The notes under the pieces: generated by a model
What the model saw: the letters and a program-made list of their open reading frames with translations, nothing else
What the model was told of the DNA's origin: nothing
Database searches by the model: none
Assembly (NCBI GenBank): GCA_965221985.1
Contig: OZ244928.1
Location: 620,001 to 684,000, forward strand
Direction of reading: 5' to 3'
DNA from: J054 sp965221985
GTDB taxonomy: Bacteria; Pseudomonadota; Gammaproteobacteria; Steroidobacterales; GCA-2729495
Length of the DNA stretch: 64,000 bases
Part shown: positions 23,677 through 33,829 of the stretch, in pieces
Layout: every line of letters starts with the position of its first letter
Numbering within the stretch: position 1 is the first letter of the stretch
Program-made: the position numbers and the translations under genes

Positions 23677-25164
23677 CTACCGCCCACCCAAGCTCAAACC
23701 CGGCGCGGGCAAACGGCTTTCGCCGGTCAGGAATTGATCGATGACGCGCGCGGCGCCGCGGCCTTCGTTGATTCCCCAAACCACTAAGGACTGTCCGCGG
23801 CGGCAATCACCCGCGGCAAAAATACCCTCAACATTGGTTTGGAAGTTGCCGTGCTCGGCGGCATAGTTGCTTCGCCCGTCGAGATCGACGCCCAAAGACT
23901 CGGCCACCGGCGACTCGGGGCCCAGAAATCCCATGGCGAGAAAAATTAAATCGGCCTGCCAAGTTTTTTCCGTGCCGGGAATTTCCGACATGCTGAATTT
24001 ACCGTCTTTTCGTTGCCATTCGACATTGATGGTTTTTAGAGCGGCAAGATTGCCCTTGCCATCGTCAACGAACTCTTTGGATACCACGCTGTAGCTGCGG
24101 GGATCAGCACCAAAACGCGAAATGGATTCTTCGTGACCATAGTCGGTGCGCGAGATTTTTGGCCATAGGGGCCAGGGATTATCAGGCGCACGGTCGGCGG
24201 GCGGTTGGTCAAGTAGCTCCAAATTGACCATGCTTGCGCAAGCATGGCGCAAGGAGGTCGCAATACAGTCGGTGCCCGTATCACCGCCGCCAATCACAAT
24301 GACATGTTTATCCTTCGCATTAACGTACTGGCCGTCGGCCAAATTGCTGTCGAGCAAACTGCGCGTGTTGGCAGTGAGAAAGTCCATGGCGAAATGCACG
24401 CCCTTTAGGTCACGACCCGGGATGGGCAGGTCGCGGGGACGCGTAGCACCCGTGGCCAGTAAGACCGCATCGAATTGGCCTGGTAAGTCCGTGGCCGCCA
24501 AGTCGGTGCCGACCTCAACACCGGTCAAAAACTCAATGCCGGCATCCCGCATCATCTCCACGCGACGATCCACCAGGGCTTTATCCAACTTCATGTTAGG
24601 AATGCCATACATCAACAAGCCGCCGATTCGATCAGCACGCTCATAAACAGTGACCTGGTGACCGGCTTTGTTGAGCTGATCCGCCGCTGCCAGTCCGGCC
24701 GGACCCGAGCCTACGATGGCCACCGTCTTTCCGGATCGTTTCACCGGCGGTCTATGGCTGACCCAACCCTCCGCGAAACCGCGATCGATGATGGCATTCT
24801 CAATGTTCTTGATGGTCACGGCCGGATCGGTGATACCCAGCACGCAGGCGCCCTCGCAAGGCGCCGGACACGCACGGCCGGTGAACTCGGGAAAGTTATT
24901 GGTCTTGTGCAGTCGGTCTAAGGCTTCGCGCCAACGGCCTTGATAAACCAGGTCATTCCATTCGGGAATCAGATTGTCCACGGGACAACCTTCATCGGAC
25001 TGACAAAACGGTACACCGCAGTCCATACATCGCGCTGCCTGCCGGCGCAGGGCGGCATCATCCGGCGGGGTATAGATCTCCGCGAAATCCACCACCCGCT
25101 CTTGGACATCCCGATAGGGCACGGGCTTCCGCCGATATTCCATGAACCCGGTTGGCTTACCCAT
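23677..25164 (-). CDS. gltD: Glutamate synthase small subunit
   Basis: GltD is the NADPH-oxidising flavoprotein subunit of glutamate synthase; it passes electrons to GltB for making glutamate from glutamine and 2-oxoglutarate. At 495 residues it has the N-terminal cysteine clusters CMDCGVPFC and CPAPCEGAC for [4Fe-4S] centres, the FAD dinucleotide fold AIVGSGPAGLAAA and an NADPH fold VIVIGGGDTGTDC. Its ATG lies 8 bp inside the end of gltB, so translation is coupled. Confidence 0.97.
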   Translation of the reverse strand: MGKPTGFMEYRRKPVPYRDVQERVVDFAEIYTPPDDAALRRQAARCMDCGVPFCQSDEGCPVDNLIPEWNDLVYQGRWREALDRLHKTNNFPEFTGRACPAPCEGACVLGITDPAVTIKNIENAIIDRGFAEGWVSHRPPVKRSGKTVAIVGSGPAGLAAADQLNKAGHQVTVYERADRIGGLLMYGIPNMKLDKALVDRRVEMMRDAGIEFLTGVEVGTDLAATDLPGQFDAVLLATGATRPRDLPIPGRDLKGVHFAMDFLTANTRSLLDSNLADGQYVNAKDKHVIVIGGGDTGTDCIATSLRHACASMVNLELLDQPPADRAPDNPWPLWPKISRTDYGHEESISRFGADPRSYSVVSKEFVDDGKGNLAALKTINVEWQRKDGKFSMSEIPGTEKTWQADLIFLAMGFLGPESPVAESLGVDLDGRSNYAAEHGNFQTNVEGIFAAGDCRRGQSLVVWGINEGRGAARVIDQFLTGESRLPAPGLSLGGR

Positions 25165-28100
25165 GCTGGCGCCCCCCGACTAAGAATGTACCGGTCTGGT
25201 TGTCGTGAATCGTGGCTTCCATTTCTTCATCGTGACGGCGGCGCTCGGCCAATACGCGCTTGTAGTCTGTGGGCATCACCTTAACGAATTGCGACAAGAC
25301 GTCCGGCCAGGCATCCAGCACGCGATCGGCAACGGTAGAGCCTGTCAGTTCCCGATGCTGCTCTATGAGTTCACGCAATTCAGCAATATCGTCTTCGTCG
25401 TCGACGGGGTCCAGATCCACCATGCCCTGATTGCACTTTGCCGCAAAGTCATTATCGACATCCCAGACATAAGCGACGCCACCGGACATGCCCGCGGCGA
25501 AATTGAGCCCCGTGGAACCGAGAATAACGGCGCGCCCGCCCGTCATGTATTCGCAACCGTGATCGCCCACGCCTTCGACCACCGCCTTCGCGCCGCTATT
25601 GCGGACACAGAAACGCTCGGCTGCTTTACCCCGAATGAAGGCACGGCCGCCCGTGGCACCGTACAAGGCGACGTTGCCGATGATGACCTGATCCTCTGCC
25701 ACGAAACTGCTATCGCGATCGGGATAGACAATGATGCGTCCGCCGGACAATCCCTTGCCCACGTAGTCGTTGCTATCACCTTCGAGATCAAGGGTGATAC
25801 CTCTGCACATGAAGGCACCTAAACTCTGACCCGCCGAACCGCGCAACTTAATGTGGATAGTATCCACCGGCAGACCCCGCTCACCCCAGCTGTTAACCAC
25901 GCGATTGCTAAGCATGGTTCCCACCGTGCGATTGGTATTAACGATCGGTAAGTCGATTTCGACCTTCTCGCCCTTTTCCAAGGCGGGTCGTGCCAACTGA
26001 ATCAGGCGGTTGTCCAGGGCAAGTTCCAAGCCATGATCTTGCTCGGTGGTACAGCGCACGCCGACATTGGGATGTGGTTTTCTCGCCGGCGTCAAAATGG
26101 CGCTCAAATCCAAACCATCAGCCTTCCAGTGCGCAACGGCGGCGTCGGTATCCAGCACGTCACTACGGCCGATCATGTCCGCGATCCGCCGAAAGCCCAG
26201 CTCGGCCATGATGCGACGGGCGTCTTCAGCCACCATGAACAAATAGTTCACCACATGGTCCGGTTGACCGGAGAATTTCTTACGCAGCACCGGATCCTGC
26301 GTGGCGATGCCAACGGGGCAGGTGTTCAAATGGCACTTACGCATCATGATGCAACCCATGGCAATCAATGGCGCGGTGGAGAAGCCCATCTCGCCGGCGC
26401 CCAGCAAGGCCGCAACGACGACGTCACGTCCGGTTCGCAGACCACCGTCAGTTTGCAAAATCACACGGCTGCGCAAGTCGTTCATGACCAGGGTTTGATG
26501 GGTTTCGGCAATGCCCAGCTCCCAAGGCAAACCTGCATGCTTGATGCTGGTCAAGGGTGAAGCGCCGGTACCGCCGTTGTGTCCGGAAACCAGAATATGA
26601 TCGGCATGGGCTTTCGACACGCCGGCGGCAATAGTGCCCACGCCCACCTCGGAGACGAGCTTGACGCTGACTCTCGCCTGCGGATTCGCGTTCTTTAAAT
26701 CGTGGATTAGCTGCGCTAAATCCTCGATGGAATAAATATCGTGATGAGGCGGTGGACTGATTAGCCCAACCCCCGGGGTGGAGTAGCGCGTGCGCGCAAT
26801 GATTTCATCCACCTTGCGGCCCGGCAGTTCGCCACCTTCGCCCGGTTTAGCACCCTGGGCCATCTTGATTTGCAATTCATCGGCGTTTGCGAGATACCAA
26901 GCAGTCACGCCAAATCGACCCGATGCAATTTGCTTAATGGCGGAACGTTTGGAATCACCATTGGGCAGGGGTTCGAATCGCTTGGGATCTTCACCCCCCT
27001 CGCCGGTGTTGCTCTTACCGCCCAAACGATTCATCGCAACCGCCAAGCCTTCGTGGGCCTCCGCTGAAATCGAACCGAAACTCATGGCACCGGTGCAGAA
27101 ACGTTTGACGATTTCGCTGGCCGGCTCGACTTCATCTAGCGGCACGGGCTTCTCGACGGCGCGCAGGCGCATAAGACCACGCAAAGTACTCGCGCGCCGT
27201 GCATCGCCGTTAATTTCCTCGGCAAATCGCCGATAGGCGTCTTCATTGTTGCTACGAGCGGCGAGCTGAAGGGCGGCAATGCTATTAGGCGTCCAGGCGT
27301 GACGCTCACCCGCGCTGCGCCAGTGGAATTCACCGGGGTTTGGCAGGCTCACGATGTTTTCGGGGCTATGGGTCGCAAAACCTAGTTCATGACGCCGCAG
27401 TGCTTCTTGTTCTATGACCTCAAAGCCAACGCCTTGCAGGCGGCTGGCGGTACCCGCGAAACAACGCTCGATGATCGGATCTGCCAAGCCCAGCGCTTCG
27501 AATATTTGTGCACCCTTATAAGACTGCAGGGTAGAAATGCCCATCTTGGCCATGACTTTGAGCATGCCCTTGGCTACGCCCTTGCGATAAGCGGCAACCA
27601 CAGCCTGGTCGTCAGCGAATTCCTGCTCTTTGAGCAAGCCATCTTCGCGGGCCCGCTGTAAAGATTCGAAAGCCAGATAGGGATTAATACCATCGGCGCC
27701 ATAGCCAACCAGCAAGCAGTGATGATGCACTTCTCTAGCCTCACCGGTCTCCAGCAGAATACCGATGCGGGTGCGCTTGGCACCGCGCACCAAATGATGA
27801 TGCACGGCACCACTGGCTAGCAGGGCGCTCACAGGAACGCGCGTCGCGGAGATATTTCGATCAGACAAAACCACCAGGCTGTAACCGGCATTAATGGCTT
27901 GGTCGGCTTCGCGGCAAATGCGTTCCAGCGCTGCCTCGAGGCCACCGTTACCGTCGGCGAGTTCATAGGTGATATCGATGGTCTGGGTTTTCCAGCCCCG
28001 ATGATTCATGTTGCGAATTGATGCCATCTCGGCATTGGTCAAAATTGGATGTTTCAACTGCAGGCGGTGGGCATGTTCCGCCTCGGTCTGCAGCAAGTTC

Positions 28101-29770
28101 GCTTCAGGACCGATGTAACACTCCAAGGACATGATGATCTCTTCGCGAATCGAATCGATGGGTGGATTAGTGACTTGCGCGAATAATTGTTTGAAGTAGT
28201 CGTAAATCATGCGCGGCTGGTCGCTTAGGCAAGCCAACACAGAATCATTGCCCATGGATCCAACCGGGTCGCGCAACTCGCGCACCAGGGGCAGCAACAT
28301 GAATTGCATGGTCTCGGTGGTGTAGCCGAAGGCTTGCATCTGCGCCAACAGATCATCGCGGGCTAGTTCGGGCAGGGGCGCAACCGGATCTAGATCTTTC
28401 AAGGTAATGCGATGTTCCGCGAGCCAGTCTGCATAGGGACGCCGCGCGGCGAATTCCGCCTTCAACTCGGCGTCCGGAATAAGCCGGCCCTGTTCGAAGT
28501 CGATGAGGAACATGCGGCCCGGTTCTAGGCGGCCTTTCGCCACCACATTGGCGGGATCCACAGGCACCACGCCCACCTCGCTGGCCATGATCACGCGATC
28601 GCCCTTGGTCAGGTAATAGCGGCTAGGCCGCAAACCGTTACGATCGAGTACCGCGCCGATGTATCGGCCATCGGTGAAGGCTATTGACGCGGGTCCATCC
28701 CAGGGTTCCATCTTGCAGGAATGGAACTCGTAAAAAGAGCGCTTCTCGGCCGGCATTAACTCATTCTTCTGCCAGGCTTCGGGCACCATCATCATCACGG
28801 CTTCTTGCAAGGTACGGCCCGTCATCAATAGGAATTCGAGCACATTGTCGAAAGCACCGGAATCCGAGGTCTCGGGTTCCACCACGGGGAACAGGCGCGC
28901 CGCATCATCGCCAAACAGATCGGTATCGACTACGCCCTCGCGTGCCGCCATCCAGTTGGTATTGCCACGCACGGTATTGATTTCGCCGTTGTGGGACATG
29001 AATCGTAGTGGCTGTGCACGATCCCAGCTGGGAAAGGTATTGGTGGAAAAGCGCGAATGCACCATTGCCAAATGCGACACATAGTCCGGCTCGCGCAAGT
29101 CGCAGTAGAAAGGCATGAGCTGGCCCGGCGTCAACATGCCCTTATAGATAATCACCTTGGTGGACAAGCTGCAGACATAAAACTGCAAGGCCTGTTTCAG
29201 TTCAGGGTCTTTACGTAAACGATGGCTGGCACGCTTGCGAATAAGATAGAGCTTGCGTTCGAAGGCTTCAGCTTCAATATCTCCCGCCGCCGCGATGAAC
29301 AACTGCTCAATGGCTGGAGCAGCCGCCATGGCTGTCGGCCCTACATCCGCGCCCTCGGGATCCGTGGGTACCTGGCGCCAGGCAACCAACTGCTGACCTT
29401 CCTCAGCACACAATTCCGCGACGACTGCTTTGCAGTGCTCACGTTCCGCGGCATCCTGCGGTAAGAAAATCACCCCCGCGGCAAAGCGGCCCGGTTCGGG
29501 CAATTCAACATTGAGTTCTTCACGCGCCACCCGGGCCAGGAATTCATGGGGTAAGGCGGTCAGCATCCCGGCGCCGTCGCCGGTATTTTTTTCCGAGCCC
29601 CGAGCACCGCGATGATCCATGCGGCAACCCAAATGATCTACATCCAAGATGATCTGGTGGCTGCGCTTACCTTTAATATTCGCTACGAAGCCGACACCGC
29701 AATTGTCACGCTCCTGCGCCGGATCATATAGACCTTGCGCTACTGGGAAGCCTTGACCGTCTAGTCTCAT
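25157..29770 (-). CDS. gltB: Glutamate synthase large subunit
   Basis: GltB carries the glutaminase and synthase sites of NADPH-dependent glutamate synthase. The start at 29770 (1537 residues) has AGGTG upstream and leaves a short propeptide before the catalytic Cys in ERDNCGVGF; a longer reading from 29827 adds nothing recognisable. The FMN/synthase domain contains GEGGELPGRKVD, and the 3Fe-4S cluster segment is MMRKCHLNTCPVGIATQ. The C-terminal gltB beta-helix (GGRIIVYPDRDSSF, GATGGRAFIRG) is complete. gltB-gltD form an operon with gltB first. Confidence 0.97.
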   Translation of the reverse strand: MRLDGQGFPVAQGLYDPAQERDNCGVGFVANIKGKRSHQIILDVDHLGCRMDHRGARGSEKNTGDGAGMLTALPHEFLARVAREELNVELPEPGRFAAGVIFLPQDAAEREHCKAVVAELCAEEGQQLVAWRQVPTDPEGADVGPTAMAAAPAIEQLFIAAAGDIEAEAFERKLYLIRKRASHRLRKDPELKQALQFYVCSLSTKVIIYKGMLTPGQLMPFYCDLREPDYVSHLAMVHSRFSTNTFPSWDRAQPLRFMSHNGEINTVRGNTNWMAAREGVVDTDLFGDDAARLFPVVEPETSDSGAFDNVLEFLLMTGRTLQEAVMMMVPEAWQKNELMPAEKRSFYEFHSCKMEPWDGPASIAFTDGRYIGAVLDRNGLRPSRYYLTKGDRVIMASEVGVVPVDPANVVAKGRLEPGRMFLIDFEQGRLIPDAELKAEFAARRPYADWLAEHRITLKDLDPVAPLPELARDDLLAQMQAFGYTTETMQFMLLPLVRELRDPVGSMGNDSVLACLSDQPRMIYDYFKQLFAQVTNPPIDSIREEIIMSLECYIGPEANLLQTEAEHAHRLQLKHPILTNAEMASIRNMNHRGWKTQTIDITYELADGNGGLEAALERICREADQAINAGYSLVVLSDRNISATRVPVSALLASGAVHHHLVRGAKRTRIGILLETGEAREVHHHCLLVGYGADGINPYLAFESLQRAREDGLLKEQEFADDQAVVAAYRKGVAKGMLKVMAKMGISTLQSYKGAQIFEALGLADPIIERCFAGTASRLQGVGFEVIEQEALRRHELGFATHSPENIVSLPNPGEFHWRSAGERHAWTPNSIAALQLAARSNNEDAYRRFAEEINGDARRASTLRGLMRLRAVEKPVPLDEVEPASEIVKRFCTGAMSFGSISAEAHEGLAVAMNRLGGKSNTGEGGEDPKRFEPLPNGDSKRSAIKQIASGRFGVTAWYLANADELQIKMAQGAKPGEGGELPGRKVDEIIARTRYSTPGVGLISPPPHHDIYSIEDLAQLIHDLKNANPQARVSVKLVSEVGVGTIAAGVSKAHADHILVSGHNGGTGASPLTSIKHAGLPWELGIAETHQTLVMNDLRSRVILQTDGGLRTGRDVVVAALLGAGEMGFSTAPLIAMGCIMMRKCHLNTCPVGIATQDPVLRKKFSGQPDHVVNYLFMVAEDARRIMAELGFRRIADMIGRSDVLDTDAAVAHWKADGLDLSAILTPARKPHPNVGVRCTTEQDHGLELALDNRLIQLARPALEKGEKVEIDLPIVNTNRTVGTMLSNRVVNSWGERGLPVDTIHIKLRGSAGQSLGAFMCRGITLDLEGDSNDYVGKGLSGGRIIVYPDRDSSFVAEDQVIIGNVALYGATGGRAFIRGKAAERFCVRNSGAKAVVEGVGDHGCEYMTGGRAVILGSTGLNFAAGMSGGVAYVWDVDNDFAAKCNQGMVDLDPVDDEDDIAELRELIEQHRELTGSTVADRVLDAWPDVLSQFVKVMPTDYKRVLAERRRHDEEMEATIHDNQTGTFLVGGRQHG

Positions 29771-30160
29771 ATTCTCGCACCTAACACCCGCGGACTTTGA
29801 ACCGGCATGCGGATTGCCAAGTTCCAAAACCCCGCCATTCTTTCACCGCAGCCGATTCCGCGGACAGCTCGGAATGATCCCGCTGTCAAAACCAATCTCT
29901 ACAGTCCTTGCAGCCGCCCGAAGGCGAAAACCCGCTGTGAATGCGCCTTGAGGAGGCCGCTAATTGCCCGCGAGCCTCACTTAAACGTTTGTTTATTCTC
30001 GGTTTTAAGCGACCGCTTTGGAGACCCATACAGGCGGCCTCGAACCCTTCATTATAGGACAGCTTGGCTAACGGGCTCAATGCCCCGGCGAAGCGCCCTG
30101 TTACGCCGACGCCCCCTGCCAAAAACTGACCGTGGCAAGTGTTCATGCGATGATTGCGAA
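29771..30160. other. Intergenic region upstream of gltB and the DUF924 gene
   Basis: About 390 nt with no convincing gene. A minus-strand TATAAT (30051-30056 on plus as ATTATA) is the best gltB -10 and would give a leader of about 270 nt; a minus-strand TTGACA (29884-29889) lacks a good -10. The leader was not folded here. The plus-strand promoter of the DUF924 gene is not obvious. Confidence 0.45.
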
Positions 30161-30796
30161 ATGAATGAGGAAGAAATCCAACAGGTCTTGGAATACTGGT
30201 TTACGGATTGCCAGCGCAGCTCGCCGAATATCGACTCGCGCATGGACCGTTGGTTCGGCAGCGGGCCTGATTTAGATACCGAGATTGCGGAAAAATTCTC
30301 TGACTTGGTAAAACGCGCGAGTAAAGGCGAGTTGGAGCACTGGGTTGCTACGCCCAAGGGCCGACTGGCTCTAATTATTTTGCTTGACCAGTTTCCGCGC
30401 AATATTTTTCGCGGCCAGGCAGAGGCCTATGCACAAGACAAAAACGCGCTGCGGATCTGCGTTGATGGCACGGTAAACGGTGCCTATAAATCATTAACCC
30501 CTGAAGAACAACTATTCTTTTTCATGCCCTTGCAACACGCGGAGTCTCTCAAGGTTCAGGAAAAGTCCGTGAGTGTCTACAAAGCGCTGGCCCAGCGCGT
30601 GTCCGATACCTTGCGCGAAACTTTCAACACCACGGCTCAGTTTGCTGAATTGCACCGCGACATCATTGAAGAATTTGGGCGATTCCCACACCGTAATGAA
30701 CTGCTAGGACGAGAAAGCACACCGGACGAGGAAGAATACTTGTCGGGGGATGTCCCCCATTTCGGCCAAGATCCTGCCATGGAGATCAAATCATGA
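30161..30796 (+). CDS. DUF924 family protein
   Basis: A 211-residue soluble protein of the DUF924 family, which has a TPR-like helical fold and no known biochemical role. Typical motifs are VLEYWF at the N-terminus, a basic helix, LALIILLDQFPRNIFRG and FFFMPLQHAES, and FGRFPHRNELLGRESTPDEEEYL near the end. The ATG at 30161 is chosen because it begins the family N-terminus. Its stop overlaps the thiolase ATG by 4 bp, so it is co-translated with a fatty-acid enzyme. Confidence 0.88.
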   Translation: MNEEEIQQVLEYWFTDCQRSSPNIDSRMDRWFGSGPDLDTEIAEKFSDLVKRASKGELEHWVATPKGRLALIILLDQFPRNIFRGQAEAYAQDKNALRICVDGTVNGAYKSLTPEEQLFFFMPLQHAESLKVQEKSVSVYKALAQRVSDTLRETFNTTAQFAELHRDIIEEFGRFPHRNELLGRESTPDEEEYLSGDVPHFGQDPAMEIKS

Positions 30797-32073
30797 ACTA
30801 TCAGCCGGCTCGCCGGGTCGCAATTATCGGCTCTAGCCGAATTCCCTTTGCTCGCGCTCACACCGCCTATGCCGAATCAAGTAATCAGGAAATGATGACG
30901 GCCGTGCTACAAAACCTCACGAGCAAGTACAAACTGCAAGGCGCGAGAATCGATGATGTGTCCCTGGGTGCGGTGATCAAGCATTCCCGTGACTGGAACC
31001 TCGCACGGGAATGCGTTCTGGGCACTGATCTTTCACCCACAAGTCCGGCCTTCGACTTGCAGCGAGCCTGCGGCACAAGTTTAGAGGCCGCCGTCCTCAT
31101 CGGGAACAAGATTGCTCTCGGCCAGATTGATTCCGGCATTGCAGCGGGTACCGACAGTATTAGTGATGCGCCCATCGTGTTTAAGGACGCCTTTCGGAGG
31201 ATCCTACTGAGCAGCGCACGGGGTCGAAGCTTCGGTGAAAAGCTAAAACCATGGTTAGGCTTGCGGCCCAAGTATCTTGCACCCGATCTGCCTGGCGTTG
31301 TTGAACCTCGCACTGGTCTTAGCATGGGTGAAAGCACAGAGCTCACGGCCAAAGAATGGGGCATTACACGCGAAGCGCAGGATGAACTAGCCTACACCAG
31401 CCACCATCGCGCCGCCGCCGCCTGGGATGACGGGTTTTTCAATGATTTGGTATTTGCCTTCAATGGGCTCACGCAAGATAACAATGTGCGGCGAGACACG
31501 TCCATGGAAAAACTGGGCAAACTGCGCCCCGCCTTCGACAAAACTGCCGCAGGCACCATGACCGCCGGCAATAGCACACCGTTAACGGATGGTTCCGCCG
31601 CCGTACTATTAGCCAGCGAAGACTGGGCGGCCGAGCGCGGCTTGCCGGTCCAAGCGTATTTGCGCTACGGCAAAGTAGCGGCCGTAGACTTCATCCAGCG
31701 CGACGGATTGCTGATGGCGCCCGCTTTCGCCGTATCAGAAATGCTGCAAGATGCGGATCTTAGTTTTGTGGATTTCGATTTTTTTGAAATTCATGAGGCT
31801 TTCGCCGCGCAAACTTTAGCCACCCTCGCGGCCTGGGAGTCAGCTGACTTTTGCCGCGATCGGCTTGGCCGCGACACACCGCTAGGTGCGGTTGACCGGG
31901 ATAAGCTCAATGTTCGGGGTGGTAGCCTCGCCATCGGCCATCCGTTTGCCGCAACCGGCGCGCGCATTATCGGCGGCCTGGCGCACATGCTTGAAGAGCG
32001 CGGCCAAGGGCGCGGCTTGATATCTGTTTGTACCGCCGGGGGCATGGGCGTCACCGCAATCGTCGAACGCTAG
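30793..32073 (+). CDS. Acetyl-CoA C-acyltransferase (thiolase, FadI-like)
   Basis: A 426-residue thiolase that cleaves 3-ketoacyl-CoA (or condenses acetyl-CoA in reverse). The nucleophilic Cys is in QRACGTSLEAA (near residue 94). The C-terminal motifs are FFEIHEAFAAQ, GGSLAIGHPFAATGAR and CTAGGMG with the second catalytic Cys. Length and insertions resemble FadI rather than PhaA/AtoB. No FadJ partner is nearby; the neighbours are DUF924 (4-bp overlap) and an amino acid symporter 18 nt downstream. Confidence 0.92.
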   Translation: MNYQPARRVAIIGSSRIPFARAHTAYAESSNQEMMTAVLQNLTSKYKLQGARIDDVSLGAVIKHSRDWNLARECVLGTDLSPTSPAFDLQRACGTSLEAAVLIGNKIALGQIDSGIAAGTDSISDAPIVFKDAFRRILLSSARGRSFGEKLKPWLGLRPKYLAPDLPGVVEPRTGLSMGESTELTAKEWGITREAQDELAYTSHHRAAAAWDDGFFNDLVFAFNGLTQDNNVRRDTSMEKLGKLRPAFDKTAAGTMTAGNSTPLTDGSAAVLLASEDWAAERGLPVQAYLRYGKVAAVDFIQRDGLLMAPAFAVSEMLQDADLSFVDFDFFEIHEAFAAQTLATLAAWESADFCRDRLGRDTPLGAVDRDKLNVRGGSLAIGHPFAATGARIIGGLAHMLEERGQGRGLISVCTAGGMGVTAIVER

Positions 32074-32091
32074 TCATCTGGAGACAAGGAT

Positions 32092-33807
32092 ATGGGTGAG
32101 GTCAATGCGTGGATGGCCAAGATCAATGCGGTCATGTGGCACGACTCGGTACTGTTCATCATCCTCGGCACCGGCGTGTTGTTTACCCTGTGGAGCGGCT
32201 TTTCTCAGTACCGTGCATTAACCCATGGCTTTAGCGTGCTGCGGGGGCGCTACGACGATCCCGCAGATCCTGGCGCCATCAATCATTTTCAAGCGTTGTC
32301 CGCGGCGCTGTCGGCGACGGTGGGACTGGGGAATATTGGCGGCGTAGCGCTAGCCATATCCCTCGGCGGGCCCGGTGCTGTTTTCTGGATGTGGGTGGTC
32401 GGATTTGTCGGCATGGCACTGAAGCTAACGGAAGTCACCCTGTCCATGCTCTATAGAAATGTAGACGATCCTGATAACCCGCATGGCGGTCCCATGTGGG
32501 TTATCAGTAAGCACATGGCTACCAAGGGGTCCGGCTGGGCAAAAATCGGGCGCGTCCTTGGCGGTATTTTTTGCGTCAGCGTGATTGTGTCCGCCTTTAT
32601 CACCGGCAATATGTTTCAAGCCTGGAATGTTGGTGAAATAACCGAAAGCTATTTTGGTATCCCCAGTGTTGCAAGCGGCATTATCTTGGCTGTGTTGGTG
32701 GGCATGGTCATCATCGGCGGCATTCGCCGAATCGGTGCCGTGGCGGGACGCATTGTGCCTGCGATGATCGCTTTGTACTTACTTGCCGCGGCCTATGTAC
32801 TAATTCTCAATATTGAACAAGTGCCGGCAATGTTTGCCTTGATATTCAAAGCCGCTTTTTCGCCCACCGAGGCGAGCGGCGCATTTATCGGCGGCACCAT
32901 GGGTTACGCTTTTTTGTTTGGGATGAAGCGGGCCCTATTTTCTAATGAGGCGGGTCAAGGCTCATCGCCGATTGCCCATTCAGCCGCAAAAACCAAAGAG
33001 CCCGTGCGCGAAGGCGTCGTCGCGGGCCTCGAACCCTTCATTGATACTTTGGTGGTTTGCACACTGACTGCCATGGTCATCTTGACCACGGGAATATGGA
33101 AGCGGGACGCCGTGTTCGAACTAGAGCAGGCGCCCGAATTCACTGCCGCCGGTCAAGCCTGGCAGTTGCCACCGACTAACGTGAATCTGCAAGATGCGCG
33201 AGATTTGAGCGAAGGCAGCAAAGTCTTCCTGATCGTCAATGCTCATAACAACAGCAAATCTGCCAACAACTTACATAGAGTCGACGGCACGATCGTCCGC
33301 CGGGACAAGAATACGCATGTAGTCGAATGGAGAAGCTTCGTGGCGCCGACACAGCCGCAGGTTTTAGATACTGGTGTATACGAAACTTTGGTGGGAGCTA
33401 ATTTGACCGCACGCGCCTTCGACCGGGTGAACCCCGGCCTAGGTAAGTGGCTGATCACACTGGCATCGTGGTTGTTTGCCTTTTCTACGATGATTTCCTG
33501 GAGCTACTACGGCGAACAGGGTGCGATTTTTCTGGCGGGGGAAAAGTCTGTAATGCCTTATAAGTTCGCTTATTGTCTGCTGGCCATCATCGCGACGACA
33601 GGCTTTTTAAAGACTGATACCGAACTCGACAACCTCACCGGCATTGGCACGGGCATTATGCTATTCGCCAATTTACCCATCTTGTGGTTTCTGGGTCACC
33701 AGTCCATGCGCGCTTACAAGAATTATATTCAACGCTTAAAAGACGGGCGCATAGGACCTGGCAGCGTCCCGCCACCCTTGGAAGATTTGCTCAGTGGTAA
33801 GAACTAG
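32092..33807 (+). CDS. Sodium:alanine symporter (AGCS family) with a large insert
   Basis: A sodium-coupled amino acid (alanine/glycine) importer of the AGCS family. Family motifs are present: ALSATVGLGNIGGVA near residues 70-85, then GMKRALFSNEAGQGSSPIAHSAA, and a late SWSYYGEQGAIFLAG. At 571 residues it is about 100 longer than usual because a hydrophilic segment (about residues 345-440, from WKRDAVFELEQAPEF to VGANLTARAF) is inserted between membrane helices. It follows the thiolase by 18 nt with GGAGACAAGGAT before the ATG. Confidence 0.93.
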   Translation: MGEVNAWMAKINAVMWHDSVLFIILGTGVLFTLWSGFSQYRALTHGFSVLRGRYDDPADPGAINHFQALSAALSATVGLGNIGGVALAISLGGPGAVFWMWVVGFVGMALKLTEVTLSMLYRNVDDPDNPHGGPMWVISKHMATKGSGWAKIGRVLGGIFCVSVIVSAFITGNMFQAWNVGEITESYFGIPSVASGIILAVLVGMVIIGGIRRIGAVAGRIVPAMIALYLLAAAYVLILNIEQVPAMFALIFKAAFSPTEASGAFIGGTMGYAFLFGMKRALFSNEAGQGSSPIAHSAAKTKEPVREGVVAGLEPFIDTLVVCTLTAMVILTTGIWKRDAVFELEQAPEFTAAGQAWQLPPTNVNLQDARDLSEGSKVFLIVNAHNNSKSANNLHRVDGTIVRRDKNTHVVEWRSFVAPTQPQVLDTGVYETLVGANLTARAFDRVNPGLGKWLITLASWLFAFSTMISWSYYGEQGAIFLAGEKSVMPYKFAYCLLAIIATTGFLKTDTELDNLTGIGTGIMLFANLPILWFLGHQSMRAYKNYIQRLKDGRIGPGSVPPPLEDLLSGKN

Positions 33808-33829
33808 TCTTGCAGCCCACAGAACGCAA

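Noticed and set aside
26961..26985. tRNA T-arm-like sequence (GGTTCGAATC)
   Set aside because: It lies in the middle of gltB coding sequence and no cloverleaf can be built around it.
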